DNA of 64,000 nt. Origin: UBA10349 sp003485905 (lineage in GTDB: Bacteria; Pseudomonadota; Gammaproteobacteria; Arenicellales; Arenicellaceae). Under the pieces are notes generated by a model. The model made no database searches. It saw nothing but the letters and a program-made list of their open reading frames with translations, and was not told the origin of the DNA. Each line of letters begins with the position of its first letter. The first letter of the stretch is position 1. The translations under genes and the position numbers were made by a program. Shown piece after piece: positions 9,430 to 16,551 of the stretch. The stretch covers positions 558,001 to 622,000 of the forward strand of contig CALSLL010000001.1 of the NCBI GenBank assembly GCA_943787185.1. Direction: 5' to 3'.

Positions 9430-9719
9430 GATTGGCTTGGAAGCAGAGTTTATTCACTCTGGCTTTGTTTATATCTTTACGGGAATTCTACCTCGTAACA
9501 GCCTGAGTTGTTAGGCCACCCTTGCTTGAAATTCACCAAACAATCCAAGGTGCATTCCATCGGCCTTGGCTGAGTGAAATACAAAATAGCTATCACGAGA
9601 ATTGGTCTAGCCAAAAACTCAACATAACTAGATTCGAAGCGCCCTAAATGATCTGCTAAAATCACCTCAAATCGAAATTCCGGCTAATATCGCCCCACTA
9701 ATTTTTGGTTATAACAATA

Positions 9720-10811
9720 ATGGAACTACCTAAACAAGCTTTCTACCAGCACTTTTCATTTGATGCATCGAGACGGGTTCAATTACTCATTATTCTATTA
9801 TTGACCTCACTGAGCGTAAGCGCCCACCACTCGAGATCGGAATATTCAGGAAACCCCACAAGCGAGATTGAAGGTGCGGTTGTCAACATTTCCTGGCGTA
9901 ATCCGCACGTCATGATTACTGTCAAATCGGTAGAAGCTGATGGCTCAGAAACACTTTGGGAGCTAGAAGGCTCTGACGCTGGAACCTTTAAACGGCGTGG
10001 ATTGGAAGAGAGCCAAATCAAGGTTGGTGACAACATTAAAGCCGCTGGCAGAATTTCCAGTCGTCGAGGAACCTGGATTGCAATGTCCAATATACTCCTC
10101 CCGAATGGAATAGAAATGGTGTTTGGACAAGGTGAACCACGCTGGGCTGAAGAATATGTCGGAGGCAAGCTTTTCCGTGAGCCTGTGAACCAAAACGATA
10201 AAGATGCTGTTGAGGGTATTTTTCGCTTATGGATCCGGTCTGTCGGCACAACCTATGGCGTGCAGGACGAACCGCCATTGACACCCGAAGCCAGAGCAGC
10301 CTACGAAAGCTACGACCAACTTATAGACGACCCAGTACTCGATTGCACTCTTCCAGGTATGCCACGCGTGATGACGGTAGTTGGCTATCGACCAATCGAA
10401 TTTGAGCAAGACGGCGACGACATCTTATTGCACTCGGAGAATTTTAACCTAACTCGCCATATCCATATGAATGACGAAACCGATGTCAGCAGTATGGAAG
10501 CAACCCCATTGGGTTACTCAACGGGTGTATGGGATGGCGATGCCTTGGTTGTAACGACTACGCGAGTTAGTTGGCCCTTCTTCGACCTGCCACCATTGAT
10601 TGCCATTCCGCAGAGCGAAGAAACTAAAATTGTAGAACGATTCGTTTTAGACGATATTAACGATACATTAACTTACGATTTTTGGGCGCACGACCCAGTC
10701 AACTTCACTGCCCCTATTGAGAAACCGGGTTATATGGTCTGGGGCTACCAGCCTGGGCAAGAACGTGAAACTGACGGCTGCGTAGACTATGTGGATGTCC
10801 CTGCCATTTAA
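9720..10811 (+). CDS. Exported DUF6152-like + W(D/E)GD partner-domain fusion protein
   Basis: The protein has about 363 residues from the ATG at 9720; a TTG five codons earlier is less likely. A hydrophobic signal segment ends in SVSA, and the predicted mature N-terminus is His-His-Ser. The N-terminal domain (about 100 residues) matches what is known as DUF6152: AHHS start, WRNPH motif, then ETLWELEG and VGDNIKAAG segments. The C-terminal domain begins near DCTLPGMP, has GVWDGDALVV, and closes with a Cys in DGCVDY; the first and last Cys may pair. The same two domains occur as separate adjacent genes at 12.97-14.48 kb and 31.48-33.45 kb, so this is a natural fusion. Its function is unknown. 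It is divergent from thrS and convergent with another DUF6152-like gene. Confidence 0.8.
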   Translation: MELPKQAFYQHFSFDASRRVQLLIILLLTSLSVSAHHSRSEYSGNPTSEIEGAVVNISWRNPHVMITVKSVEADGSETLWELEGSDAGTFKRRGLEESQIKVGDNIKAAGRISSRRGTWIAMSNILLPNGIEMVFGQGEPRWAEEYVGGKLFREPVNQNDKDAVEGIFRLWIRSVGTTYGVQDEPPLTPEARAAYESYDQLIDDPVLDCTLPGMPRVMTVVGYRPIEFEQDGDDILLHSENFNLTRHIHMNDETDVSSMEATPLGYSTGVWDGDALVVTTTRVSWPFFDLPPLIAIPQSEETKIVERFVLDDINDTLTYDFWAHDPVNFTAPIEKPGYMVWGYQPGQERETDGCVDYVDVPAI

Positions 10812-10874
10812 CTCTCGCTAACTGATAATCGGCTCTAGATGCCTCGAAGCGATGATTAGATCGCTCCCTGAATA

Positions 10875-11300
10875 CTATTTGCGCTTTACAGTCGGCGGCG
10901 GAACGATATCACGAACACCTGGTTGATTAACTTTATCCAAGATAACCGTCGTACCGCGCTCAGTGGTCATAGCACTTATTGTCATGTCGTCCTTCCCGTT
11001 TCTGGCTGGCCACCCGACAATACTTACCGTTTCACCAACCTCAGCAATATCGCGAGGAAGTCCTCGATCATCCCAACGACGGGGGTTCATACTCTCAATT
11101 GTCCAATGCTCGGTGCTGCCATCTTCATTGGTAACCTCTAATTCCAACTCAATATGCGGATTAGAAAATGCTAATTTGGTTAATATTCCGGTACGGGATA
11201 TCTTATTGTCTATATCGTATATTGCGAAAGAGTGATGCGCCTGGGACGAAAACGAAACCAGCGCGAACAGAGCCACTACCAAACTAAATAATTTTTTCAT
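10875..11300 (-). CDS. Small exported DUF6152-like protein
   Basis: This protein of 141 residues from the ATG at 11300 is preceded by GAGG eight bases upstream, which is why I prefer this start to the upstream one at 11324. It has a signal peptide with Lys-Lys at the N-terminus, and predicted cleavage at SSQA leaves His-His-Ser. The body has the family's FSNPH motif, a D-G-S-T-x-x-W segment, a VGETVSIVGWPARNGK turn and a basic C-terminus with a Pro run. It contains only the N-terminal domain of the fusion protein at 9720. The biochemical role is unknown; the constant mature HH terminus and the NPH motif hint at a metal site (inference). It is monocistronic and convergent with the 9720 gene. 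Confidence 0.8.
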   Translation of the reverse strand: MKKLFSLVVALFALVSFSSQAHHSFAIYDIDNKISRTGILTKLAFSNPHIELELEVTNEDGSTEHWTIESMNPRRWDDRGLPRDIAEVGETVSIVGWPARNGKDDMTISAMTTERGTTVILDKVNQPGVRDIVPPPTVKRK

Positions 11301-11502
11301 GTGTTGAGCCTCGATTAACTGCATTTCCGACTAAAACGTAAACATCACCTGATTAGTGATATTCTAATTCAAGATAACCCGCAATATATGGGCAATTTAA
11401 AAAATCACGATTTACTCCATATTGTGTACACTTTAATGCAACTGTTTGATGCAAAACTGAAATAATCAGCAGAATTCCTCTTTTTTATAATTTTGCGAAA
11501 CA

Positions 11503-12042
11503 ATGAACAGCGCGGATAATTCTATGAACAGACTACTACACTTTAATGCGGCCCTCATAATATCGCTTTTAGGACTCTCTACTTTAGCGGCGTCAACCAT
11601 CGCTACAGCACAAGAAACTAAAACTGATATCGCAGATGAGCACGATAAAGTATGTTCCTATTTACAATATGAACCAAAGTCGGGAGACCTTTTTAACCGT
11701 GATGAAATGCTTCCAATTACCACTGTGTGGTTTGAAGACACATCGTGCATGGAAGATACAGAAAAAAATAGATTAAAGATCATTGATTCAATAGCACGCT
11801 CATACGGACATGAAGGTACTGATTTTGAAAATAATCAACCAAAAGTTAGCCGGCAAAATGCTCATGGAGACTGCTACGAGCTGCCGGAAGATTCTTCTGT
11901 AGCGTTAAATATCTATTATATTTTTGATACCGAATTCATACAGGGCTTCGTTCACGCCCAGCCTAAAGATGGCATATGTGTTGAAGCAGCGGGTCGTGGT
12001 GCTGGTGGGCCCGGTGGCGGAAGACCTGGTGGCAATGGTTAA
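11503..12042 (+). CDS. Hypothetical secreted protein with Gly-rich tail
   Basis: I do not recognise a family. The 179-residue product (or 172 from the second ATG at 11524) has a signal peptide with the hydrophobic core ALIISLLGLSTLAAS and likely cleavage after ATAQ. The mature part has four Cys residues spread across about 110 residues, consistent with two disulfides in an exported protein. It is acidic and ends in a short glycine/arginine-rich tail (GRGAGGPGGGRPGGNG). It lies 36 bp upstream of an exported Rossmann-fold protein gene on the same strand, so the two may form one transcript. The tail could be a flexible surface-contact segment. Function unknown. Confidence 0.65.
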   Translation: MNSADNSMNRLLHFNAALIISLLGLSTLAASTIATAQETKTDIADEHDKVCSYLQYEPKSGDLFNRDEMLPITTVWFEDTSCMEDTEKNRLKIIDSIARSYGHEGTDFENNQPKVSRQNAHGDCYELPEDSSVALNIYYIFDTEFIQGFVHAQPKDGICVEAAGRGAGGPGGGRPGGNG

Positions 12043-12078
12043 TAAGGTCTGAAAGTTTAGATAAACGAGGTTAATGAA

Positions 12079-12831
12079 ATGATTAGACGACCAATTAGCA
12101 ATTTGTTTCTTAACATTGCTGCAGTTATTAGTTTCGTGTTTGTGACAGCGCTACCAGCAATGGCTGACAATTTTGTGGTTTATGGTGCTAGTGGCAAGAT
12201 TGGCGATATCATCGTTACCGAGGCGCTTGACCGCGGACACCACGTTACTGGCGTATCCCGAAATCCGGAAAACCTAACCAACGCTCACCCAAACTTTTCT
12301 GCAATAGCTGGTGATGTTACTAACCTAGAATCAATGATCGCGGTCATATCTGGTGCTGACGCGGTGATTCTCTCGTTGAGTGGTGGTGGTCCAGGAAATA
12401 CACCAGAAGAAGCTACTACTGCCCGGGCTGCAGCAACATTTGTACAAGCCGCCAAACAACTAGGTGATTCAGCCCCACATGCGGTACAGGTAGGCGGCGG
12501 AACCACTCTTTGGGTTAATGGTGTCTGGGCGCTTGAGGAATTGGAACTTGAAGAAGGCACTCCTCGACATGGTCAGTACTATGGTCACTGGATGGCTCTG
12601 GAAACGTACAAAGCATCATCAGGTGTGAAATGGACCGTAATGACACCCCCACCCTCTGCGATGCAACCACGAGCCCGCACGGGTGAGTACCGGCTAGGTG
12701 AAGAAGAAGTTCTCTTTAATGCCGACGGCGAGAGCTTTATATCCACCGAAGATTTTGTCGTAGCGCTAGTGGATGAAGCTGAAAGTGGACAATCTGTGGG
12801 TAAACGTGTCGCGGTAGGACCACCCTACTAG
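12079..12831 (+). CDS. NAD(P)-binding Rossmann-fold protein (atypical SDR/NmrA-like) with signal peptide
   Basis: This 250-residue protein is related to NAD(P)H-binding atypical short-chain dehydrogenases. The dinucleotide-binding loop VYGASGKIGD is at about residues 34-43, followed by RGHHVTGVSRNP, which matches the second strand and NADP phosphate-binding Arg, then GDVTN and DAVILSLSG. There is no clear YxxxK; a YYGHWMALETYK stretch occupies the equivalent region. Unusually, a clear signal-like segment (residues 9-27, ending PAMA) precedes the domain, with an Arg-Arg pair at 3-4 but no full twin-arginine motif. Export of a dinucleotide-binding fold would be odd unless it folds with cofactor first or acts without it. 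It probably shares a transcript with the secreted protein upstream. Confidence 0.8.
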   Translation: MIRRPISNLFLNIAAVISFVFVTALPAMADNFVVYGASGKIGDIIVTEALDRGHHVTGVSRNPENLTNAHPNFSAIAGDVTNLESMIAVISGADAVILSLSGGGPGNTPEEATTARAAATFVQAAKQLGDSAPHAVQVGGGTTLWVNGVWALEELELEEGTPRHGQYYGHWMALETYKASSGVKWTVMTPPPSAMQPRARTGEYRLGEEEVLFNADGESFISTEDFVVALVDEAESGQSVGKRVAVGPPY

Positions 12832-12854
12832 CTCTTGAGCCGTTCAAAATTAAG

Positions 12855-12890
12855 TCATTCTACCCATCAGTTAACTACGGGGTAGAATGA
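12855..12890. repeat. 11-bp perfect inverted repeat between convergent genes
   Basis: The arms TCATTCTACCC (12855-12865) and GGGTAGAATGA (12880-12890) are perfect complements around a 14-base loop. It lies 24 bases after the stop of the Rossmann-fold gene and about 78 bases after the end of the convergent DUF6152-like gene. No T-run follows on either strand, so it is at best a non-canonical, possibly bidirectional, termination or RNA-stabilising hairpin. Confidence 0.5.
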
Positions 12891-12967
12891 GGTAGGCATC
12901 AGGGCTGAACTTTATAATTCTGTCCGCTGCGTTGCTTGTCTTATAGTGCTTGTTTAATTGTGACCGC

Positions 12968-13396
12968 CTAATGTTGTGAGGCTGAAGAAGCTTTGAGATC
13001 TTCGGCTGTCGCGCTTCCCTGTGGCGCGTAGAATGTCACAACTTTTCCATCCGGAAGCAAAACATGCGTAACCCGCAACATCGTTACGCCGTCGCGGCCA
13101 GGATTACCCATTAAGGTCAACTTATCCCCGGGGTTGATTTCTCCGCCTACTGCGCCATACCTCCGCATCATATTATTTGCCGGCAGCTCAGCGACCCATT
13201 CTTTTACATCACCGCTCTCATCGGCCATCGTATAGACCAATCGACCATGCGGGTTTACAGGTGTATACGAAACAGCCGTTGCGTCAGTATGGACTACGCG
13301 CTCGCGCATATCAAAATAGTAACCCGGATTATGATGCGCCAACGTGGAAAGGCTTCCAAATAACGCAAAAACCAATATATATAATCTACCGATCAT
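12968..13396 (-). CDS. Small exported DUF6152-like protein (third gene of coupled trio)
   Basis: This protein has 142 residues. A short signal peptide ends STLA and predicted cleavage gives a mature His-His-Asn terminus. The family motifs are present: VNPHGRL, a G-D-V-K-E-W segment, PGDKLTLMGNPGRDG and VLLPDGKVV. It is closest by eye to its immediate neighbour at 13393 (both have VNPHGRL and an LRRLG/MRRYG region), which suggests a local duplication. Its ATG overlaps the stop of that neighbour by four bases (ATGA), so translation is probably coupled and the products made together. Function unknown. Confidence 0.8.
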   Translation of the reverse strand: MIGRLYILVFALFGSLSTLAHHNPGYYFDMRERVVHTDATAVSYTPVNPHGRLVYTMADESGDVKEWVAELPANNMMRRYGAVGGEINPGDKLTLMGNPGRDGVTMLRVTHVLLPDGKVVTFYAPQGSATAEDLKASSASQH

Positions 13397-13821
13397 TCGC
13401 CTGAACGAGTGATTCCTGCATTAGGCCCAACAAGTTGCGCAACGTCGCCATTTTCGAAGTCGACCCGTGATAAACGCATAAAATTTGTACCACTACGCGC
13501 TGGGGATCCGGTTACAGTTTTCAATTTATCACCAGGTTTCAATATCTCACCACCGAGACCAAGCCGACGAAGATTGTTTGAACTTGCCAACTCTCCGGTC
13601 CATTCTTGTTGAACACCCGCCTCGTCCGTAAAGGTATACGTTAAACGACCGTGGGGATTTACAAGTACGTATTCAACCACTGTCGCATCGTGCTGAATTA
13701 TTTCTACCTCTAGGTCAAAGTACGCAACACCACTATGGTGTGCCATTGCCGGAAACCCAGCCAAAATTCCGAGCGTAACTATCGAAATTGCTATTCGGTA
13801 CCCGTTACATAATGACTTCAT
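13393..13821 (-). CDS. Small exported DUF6152-like protein (middle gene of coupled trio)
   Basis: I place the start at 13821 because AGGAAG lies about eight bases upstream. An ATG at 13836 in the same frame overlaps the previous gene's stop as ATGA but has no ribosome-binding site. The signal peptide has the core IAISIVTLGILAGF and ends PAMA, giving a mature His-His-Ser terminus. The domain has VNPHGRL, QQEWTGEL, LKPGDKLKTV and SPARSGTN. It is encoded between a partner-domain gene upstream (13833) and a second DUF6152-like gene downstream (12968), with overlaps on both sides, so the three are almost certainly co-translated. Elsewhere in this window the same two domain types are fused in one protein. 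Confidence 0.8.
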   Translation of the reverse strand: MKSLCNGYRIAISIVTLGILAGFPAMAHHSGVAYFDLEVEIIQHDATVVEYVLVNPHGRLTYTFTDEAGVQQEWTGELASSNNLRRLGLGGEILKPGDKLKTVTGSPARSGTNFMRLSRVDFENGDVAQLVGPNAGITRSGE

Positions 13822-13832
13822 ATTAAACTTCC

Positions 13833-14480
13833 TCATTTCACATCAGCATACTCAGGTATGCATTCATATTCCCAAATCTCACCGTCTGGTGCAAAAGTCC
13901 AATGCCCATTAACGACGTATGGCTCTTCATAATTTGCTGAATCATGAACTTCGCCAACAAGATTCAGTTCATCTCCGTCTCGCGACCAACGCTCCACCAC
14001 ATAGGCACTTTCATCACCCGAGAACGGATAACCCGCTGTCCAAGTATTATTATCGGGTGACAAATGCGTCGTGGTTATAACTAAGGTATCTCCATCCCAC
14101 TTGCCGGTCGAATACCCTCCTAACGACGGTTGCCAATGATCAGGGGCTGTGCGGCCGTCCATAAAAATTCTACGGACCTGATGGAAATGCTCATACAGAA
14201 TCAAAATTTGATGCTCCTGGTACACAATCTCAATTGGATAAGGATCGATTAAACCTAACGGAATACCCGGCATTAGACAGCGCAATTGTGTGTCTTTCTC
14301 CGGTGTAAAAGCTTCAAATTCCGCAAGGCCTGCAGGCGTCATTTTTACTGTCGTGGGATCTGGTTGCCCCATTCGCGGGGGGTGATCCGCTGTCCAAATG
14401 CCCTCAAAATCACCCTGAGCGCTGGCGCCACCAGCGAATAAAATTAGAGTGAATGCAAGTACGATTTTTTTAGAAAACAT
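13833..14480 (-). CDS. Exported W(D/E)GD partner-domain protein (first gene of coupled trio)
   Basis: This 215-residue protein has a signal peptide (core VLAFTLILFAG, cleavage after ASA) and one copy of the domain that forms the C-terminal half of the fusion proteins at 9720 and 39155. Diagnostic segments are DFEGIWTADH at the mature start, CLMPGIP, RRIFMDGR, STGKWDGDTLVITTT and a closing EYECIPE. The two Cys residues flank the domain and may form a disulfide. I know this kind of sequence only as uncharacterised exported proteins of Proteobacteria and Acidobacteria; no catalytic residues can be named. It heads a trio with two DUF6152-like genes, with stop/start overlap. Confidence 0.78.
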   Translation of the reverse strand: MFSKKIVLAFTLILFAGGASAQGDFEGIWTADHPPRMGQPDPTTVKMTPAGLAEFEAFTPEKDTQLRCLMPGIPLGLIDPYPIEIVYQEHQILILYEHFHQVRRIFMDGRTAPDHWQPSLGGYSTGKWDGDTLVITTTHLSPDNNTWTAGYPFSGDESAYVVERWSRDGDELNLVGEVHDSANYEEPYVVNGHWTFAPDGEIWEYECIPEYADVK

Positions 14481-14758
14481 TATTATCCTCGAATCAAAGA
14501 GATTTTAGAAAAGTATACGTTAGGCATGCACAGCACACCAACCAAAAGGGCCAACTATTCCCTTTTTAATAACCATGCTTAACTTAAAGAGCAGCGTCAA
14601 GTTGAAGTGCACCGTTAGTTCCAACCCGCGAGACCACAAGACTAACTCGCAGCGCCTACAGCGGTGCATAGACAATCAACCGCAAGCAGCAATGTAATGT
14701 GCCTGCATTGTATATAAACTGGATTCGCTGAAACAACTAGCCATTCAAAGAAATCAAA

Positions 14759-15496
14759 TTATTTTTCTACCGCAAAACAATAGAATAAGCCAACACCGCC
14801 TGAATTAGCAAAATCTTCCTGACTACAACCCACTGTCGCATGTGAGGAATTCCAGGAGGTATTACCGTTCCCAATACGGTCAGAATGGCCAACCTGTGCA
14901 GAGCCTTCATCATTACTAGTCCAGTTATTGCACGTACGATCAACATCATCACTAAATGCGCGCCCATCGGTATGCGAGCCAGTCAATATGTCGTGACGGA
15001 TCGGCAAAGGGTCGCCAATGCCATTTATTTTTTCGCCATGCTCTGTCATTGCAAAGGCCTTGATCATATTGCTGCCACGCTGAGCCTCAACTAGCGTGTC
15101 TCCATGTATTTGCGATTTAATCAGTGGTCGAGCAAGTCGACGGCCTAAATAATCAGCAATCATTGCTTTAGCATGTCGCCACGGGCCTGCACCGATACGA
15201 TCACGCGCGTTCACCGCTGGCTGTCCTGGTCTGGCTTGAGTACTGAGGTAAGCTCGCCAATCCTTTTCGCCTTGGCCAACTGCTGCTGCGAGTGCTTGAC
15301 AATGGGCATCTGCGCCTTCTAACCCACCAAGATTCCCGCCATCACCTATTGGCTCACTGGTCACAAAGAAGGTCATCAAACTTGATGGAATATCTTCTGA
15401 ATCAGGCAACAGTGGTGGAGTTTGCGCCCATAAAGTAGATAAGACTGTGGCTAACGCTAACGGAGTAACAACTAGTAATAAAACTATTTTTTTCAT
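14759..15496 (-). CDS. Secreted lectin-fold-like protein
   Basis: This 245-residue exported protein has a signal peptide (MKKIVLLLVVTPLALATVLS) and one domain with the pattern GDGGNLGGLEGADAHC, WRAYLST, RDRIGAGPW, HDILTGS, NNWTSN, SWNSSHATVGCSQ and a C-terminal GLFYCFA. Four Cys residues at the start, middle and end suggest two disulfides. The W-x-S-N and SWNS-H-x-x-x-C-S pattern reminds me of C-type-lectin/endostatin-fold domains, and relatives are often labelled lectin; that is recognition by pattern, not proof of sugar binding. It has a tandem paralogue upstream (15518), and a third copy is the C-terminal domain of the broken fusion gene at 35358. It may be co-transcribed with the paralogue, with 21 bp between. 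Confidence 0.72.
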   Translation of the reverse strand: MKKIVLLLVVTPLALATVLSTLWAQTPPLLPDSEDIPSSLMTFFVTSEPIGDGGNLGGLEGADAHCQALAAAVGQGEKDWRAYLSTQARPGQPAVNARDRIGAGPWRHAKAMIADYLGRRLARPLIKSQIHGDTLVEAQRGSNMIKAFAMTEHGEKINGIGDPLPIRHDILTGSHTDGRAFSDDVDRTCNNWTSNDEGSAQVGHSDRIGNGNTSWNSSHATVGCSQEDFANSGGVGLFYCFAVEK

Positions 15497-15517
15497 GATT
15501 TTTCTCAGTATCCGCTG

Positions 15518-16294
15518 TTAATCCGTGGCAAAGCAATAATACATGCCTATACCGTGTGTTCTAACCAATGCATGCTGACTGCATCCACGGGTACCATGAG
15601 ACGAATTCCAGGAACCATTCCCACCACCATTACGATCCGGGAAGCCTATTTGAGCGTTCGGCTTACCGGGCATCCCAGTAAGCGGAATCCGCTGATCACT
15701 CGGTTCAGGGTCGGCGTTACTGGTCCAATTGTCACAGGTGTAGTCCATCTCAGGAGGATAAGCGGTGCCATCCGGCTGTGATCCCGTTAAAACCTCGTGA
15801 CGATTAGAGTTTGGTGTGGTCTTCACATAGTCCCAATCCCCATCGCGTGGATGCGGGAATTCGTATAACCCAGGAACAATTAACCCTTTCTCAGTAAGGC
15901 CTGACACCCTGGTAAGGTTATTACCGAGGCGCGCCAGCTCGAGCGTATCTCCATGCAGATGGGCCACATCACGAGCGATCATCACGCCGTCAAAGTTGTA
16001 CCAAGGCCCAGTACCAATGCGATCACGCGCATTTATTGCCGGTTGCCCCGGACGTTCCTGGGTACTCAAGTAGGCTCTCCAAGTATGATCGCCCGCCCCA
16101 ACATCTTCAGCTAACGCCTGACAATGTGCATCAGCACCCTCTAGTCCGCCTAGATTTCCACCATCGGCAATTGGCTCGCTGGTTACAAAAAAGGTCATCG
16201 GTGTACCTCCAAGCATGCCATACTGGGCAAAAGCCGAAGAGATTCCGAGTACTTGCAGAAACAATGCAGCGGTTAAAACAAAATGCTTATTCAT
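15518..16294 (-). CDS. Secreted lectin-fold-like protein (tandem paralogue)
   Basis: I chose the ATG at 16294 because GAGG lies five bases before it; the frame is open to 16321. The product has about 258 residues with a signal peptide ending SSAFA. It shares all landmarks with the next gene downstream (GDGGNLGGLEGADAHC, WRAYLST, RDRIGTGPWY, VLTGSQPDG, DNWTSN, SWNSSHGTRGCS, MYYCFATD), but has extra loop insertions around residues 150-180 and 210-230. Cys positions are conserved. The two paralogues presumably act outside the inner membrane and may recognise carbohydrate or another surface ligand (inference from fold resemblance). Confidence 0.72.
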   Translation of the reverse strand: MNKHFVLTAALFLQVLGISSAFAQYGMLGGTPMTFFVTSEPIADGGNLGGLEGADAHCQALAEDVGAGDHTWRAYLSTQERPGQPAINARDRIGTGPWYNFDGVMIARDVAHLHGDTLELARLGNNLTRVSGLTEKGLIVPGLYEFPHPRDGDWDYVKTTPNSNRHEVLTGSQPDGTAYPPEMDYTCDNWTSNADPEPSDQRIPLTGMPGKPNAQIGFPDRNGGGNGSWNSSHGTRGCSQHALVRTHGIGMYYCFATD

Positions 16295-16497
16295 ATACGC
16301 CTCATAAAATCGTTCACTCACAATATGCTAAACCTTAGCTGAGCATTTGAATATTGGCTGGTAGTTATTTGACTCTAGTTACTGGAACCCCACGCAAAAA
16401 CCACCCGAACCCAGTCATCTACCTAACTTACTATAAACAACCAGTATAGATCACATTATATTTGGCGCAAGTCGAGCCAAACTGTCACGGTATATAT

Positions 16498-16534
16498 AAA
16501 AAAAGCCCCGTTTAAAAAACAGGGCTTTTTAAAT
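16498..16534 (-). terminator. Rho-independent terminator of the FecA-like receptor gene
   Basis: AAAAGCCC and GGGCTTTT pair around an A/T-rich loop, with a T-run on the minus strand after the stem and also T residues on the plus strand. It ends about 20 bases beyond the receptor stop at 16552 and could act in both directions. Confidence 0.8.
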
Positions 16535-16551
16535 TACAGCATGATACCTAC

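Noticed and set aside
9477..9665. 62-codon minus-strand frame between thrS and the 9720 gene
   Set aside because: No family resemblance, no start signal, and composition like the non-coding spacer; a chance frame.
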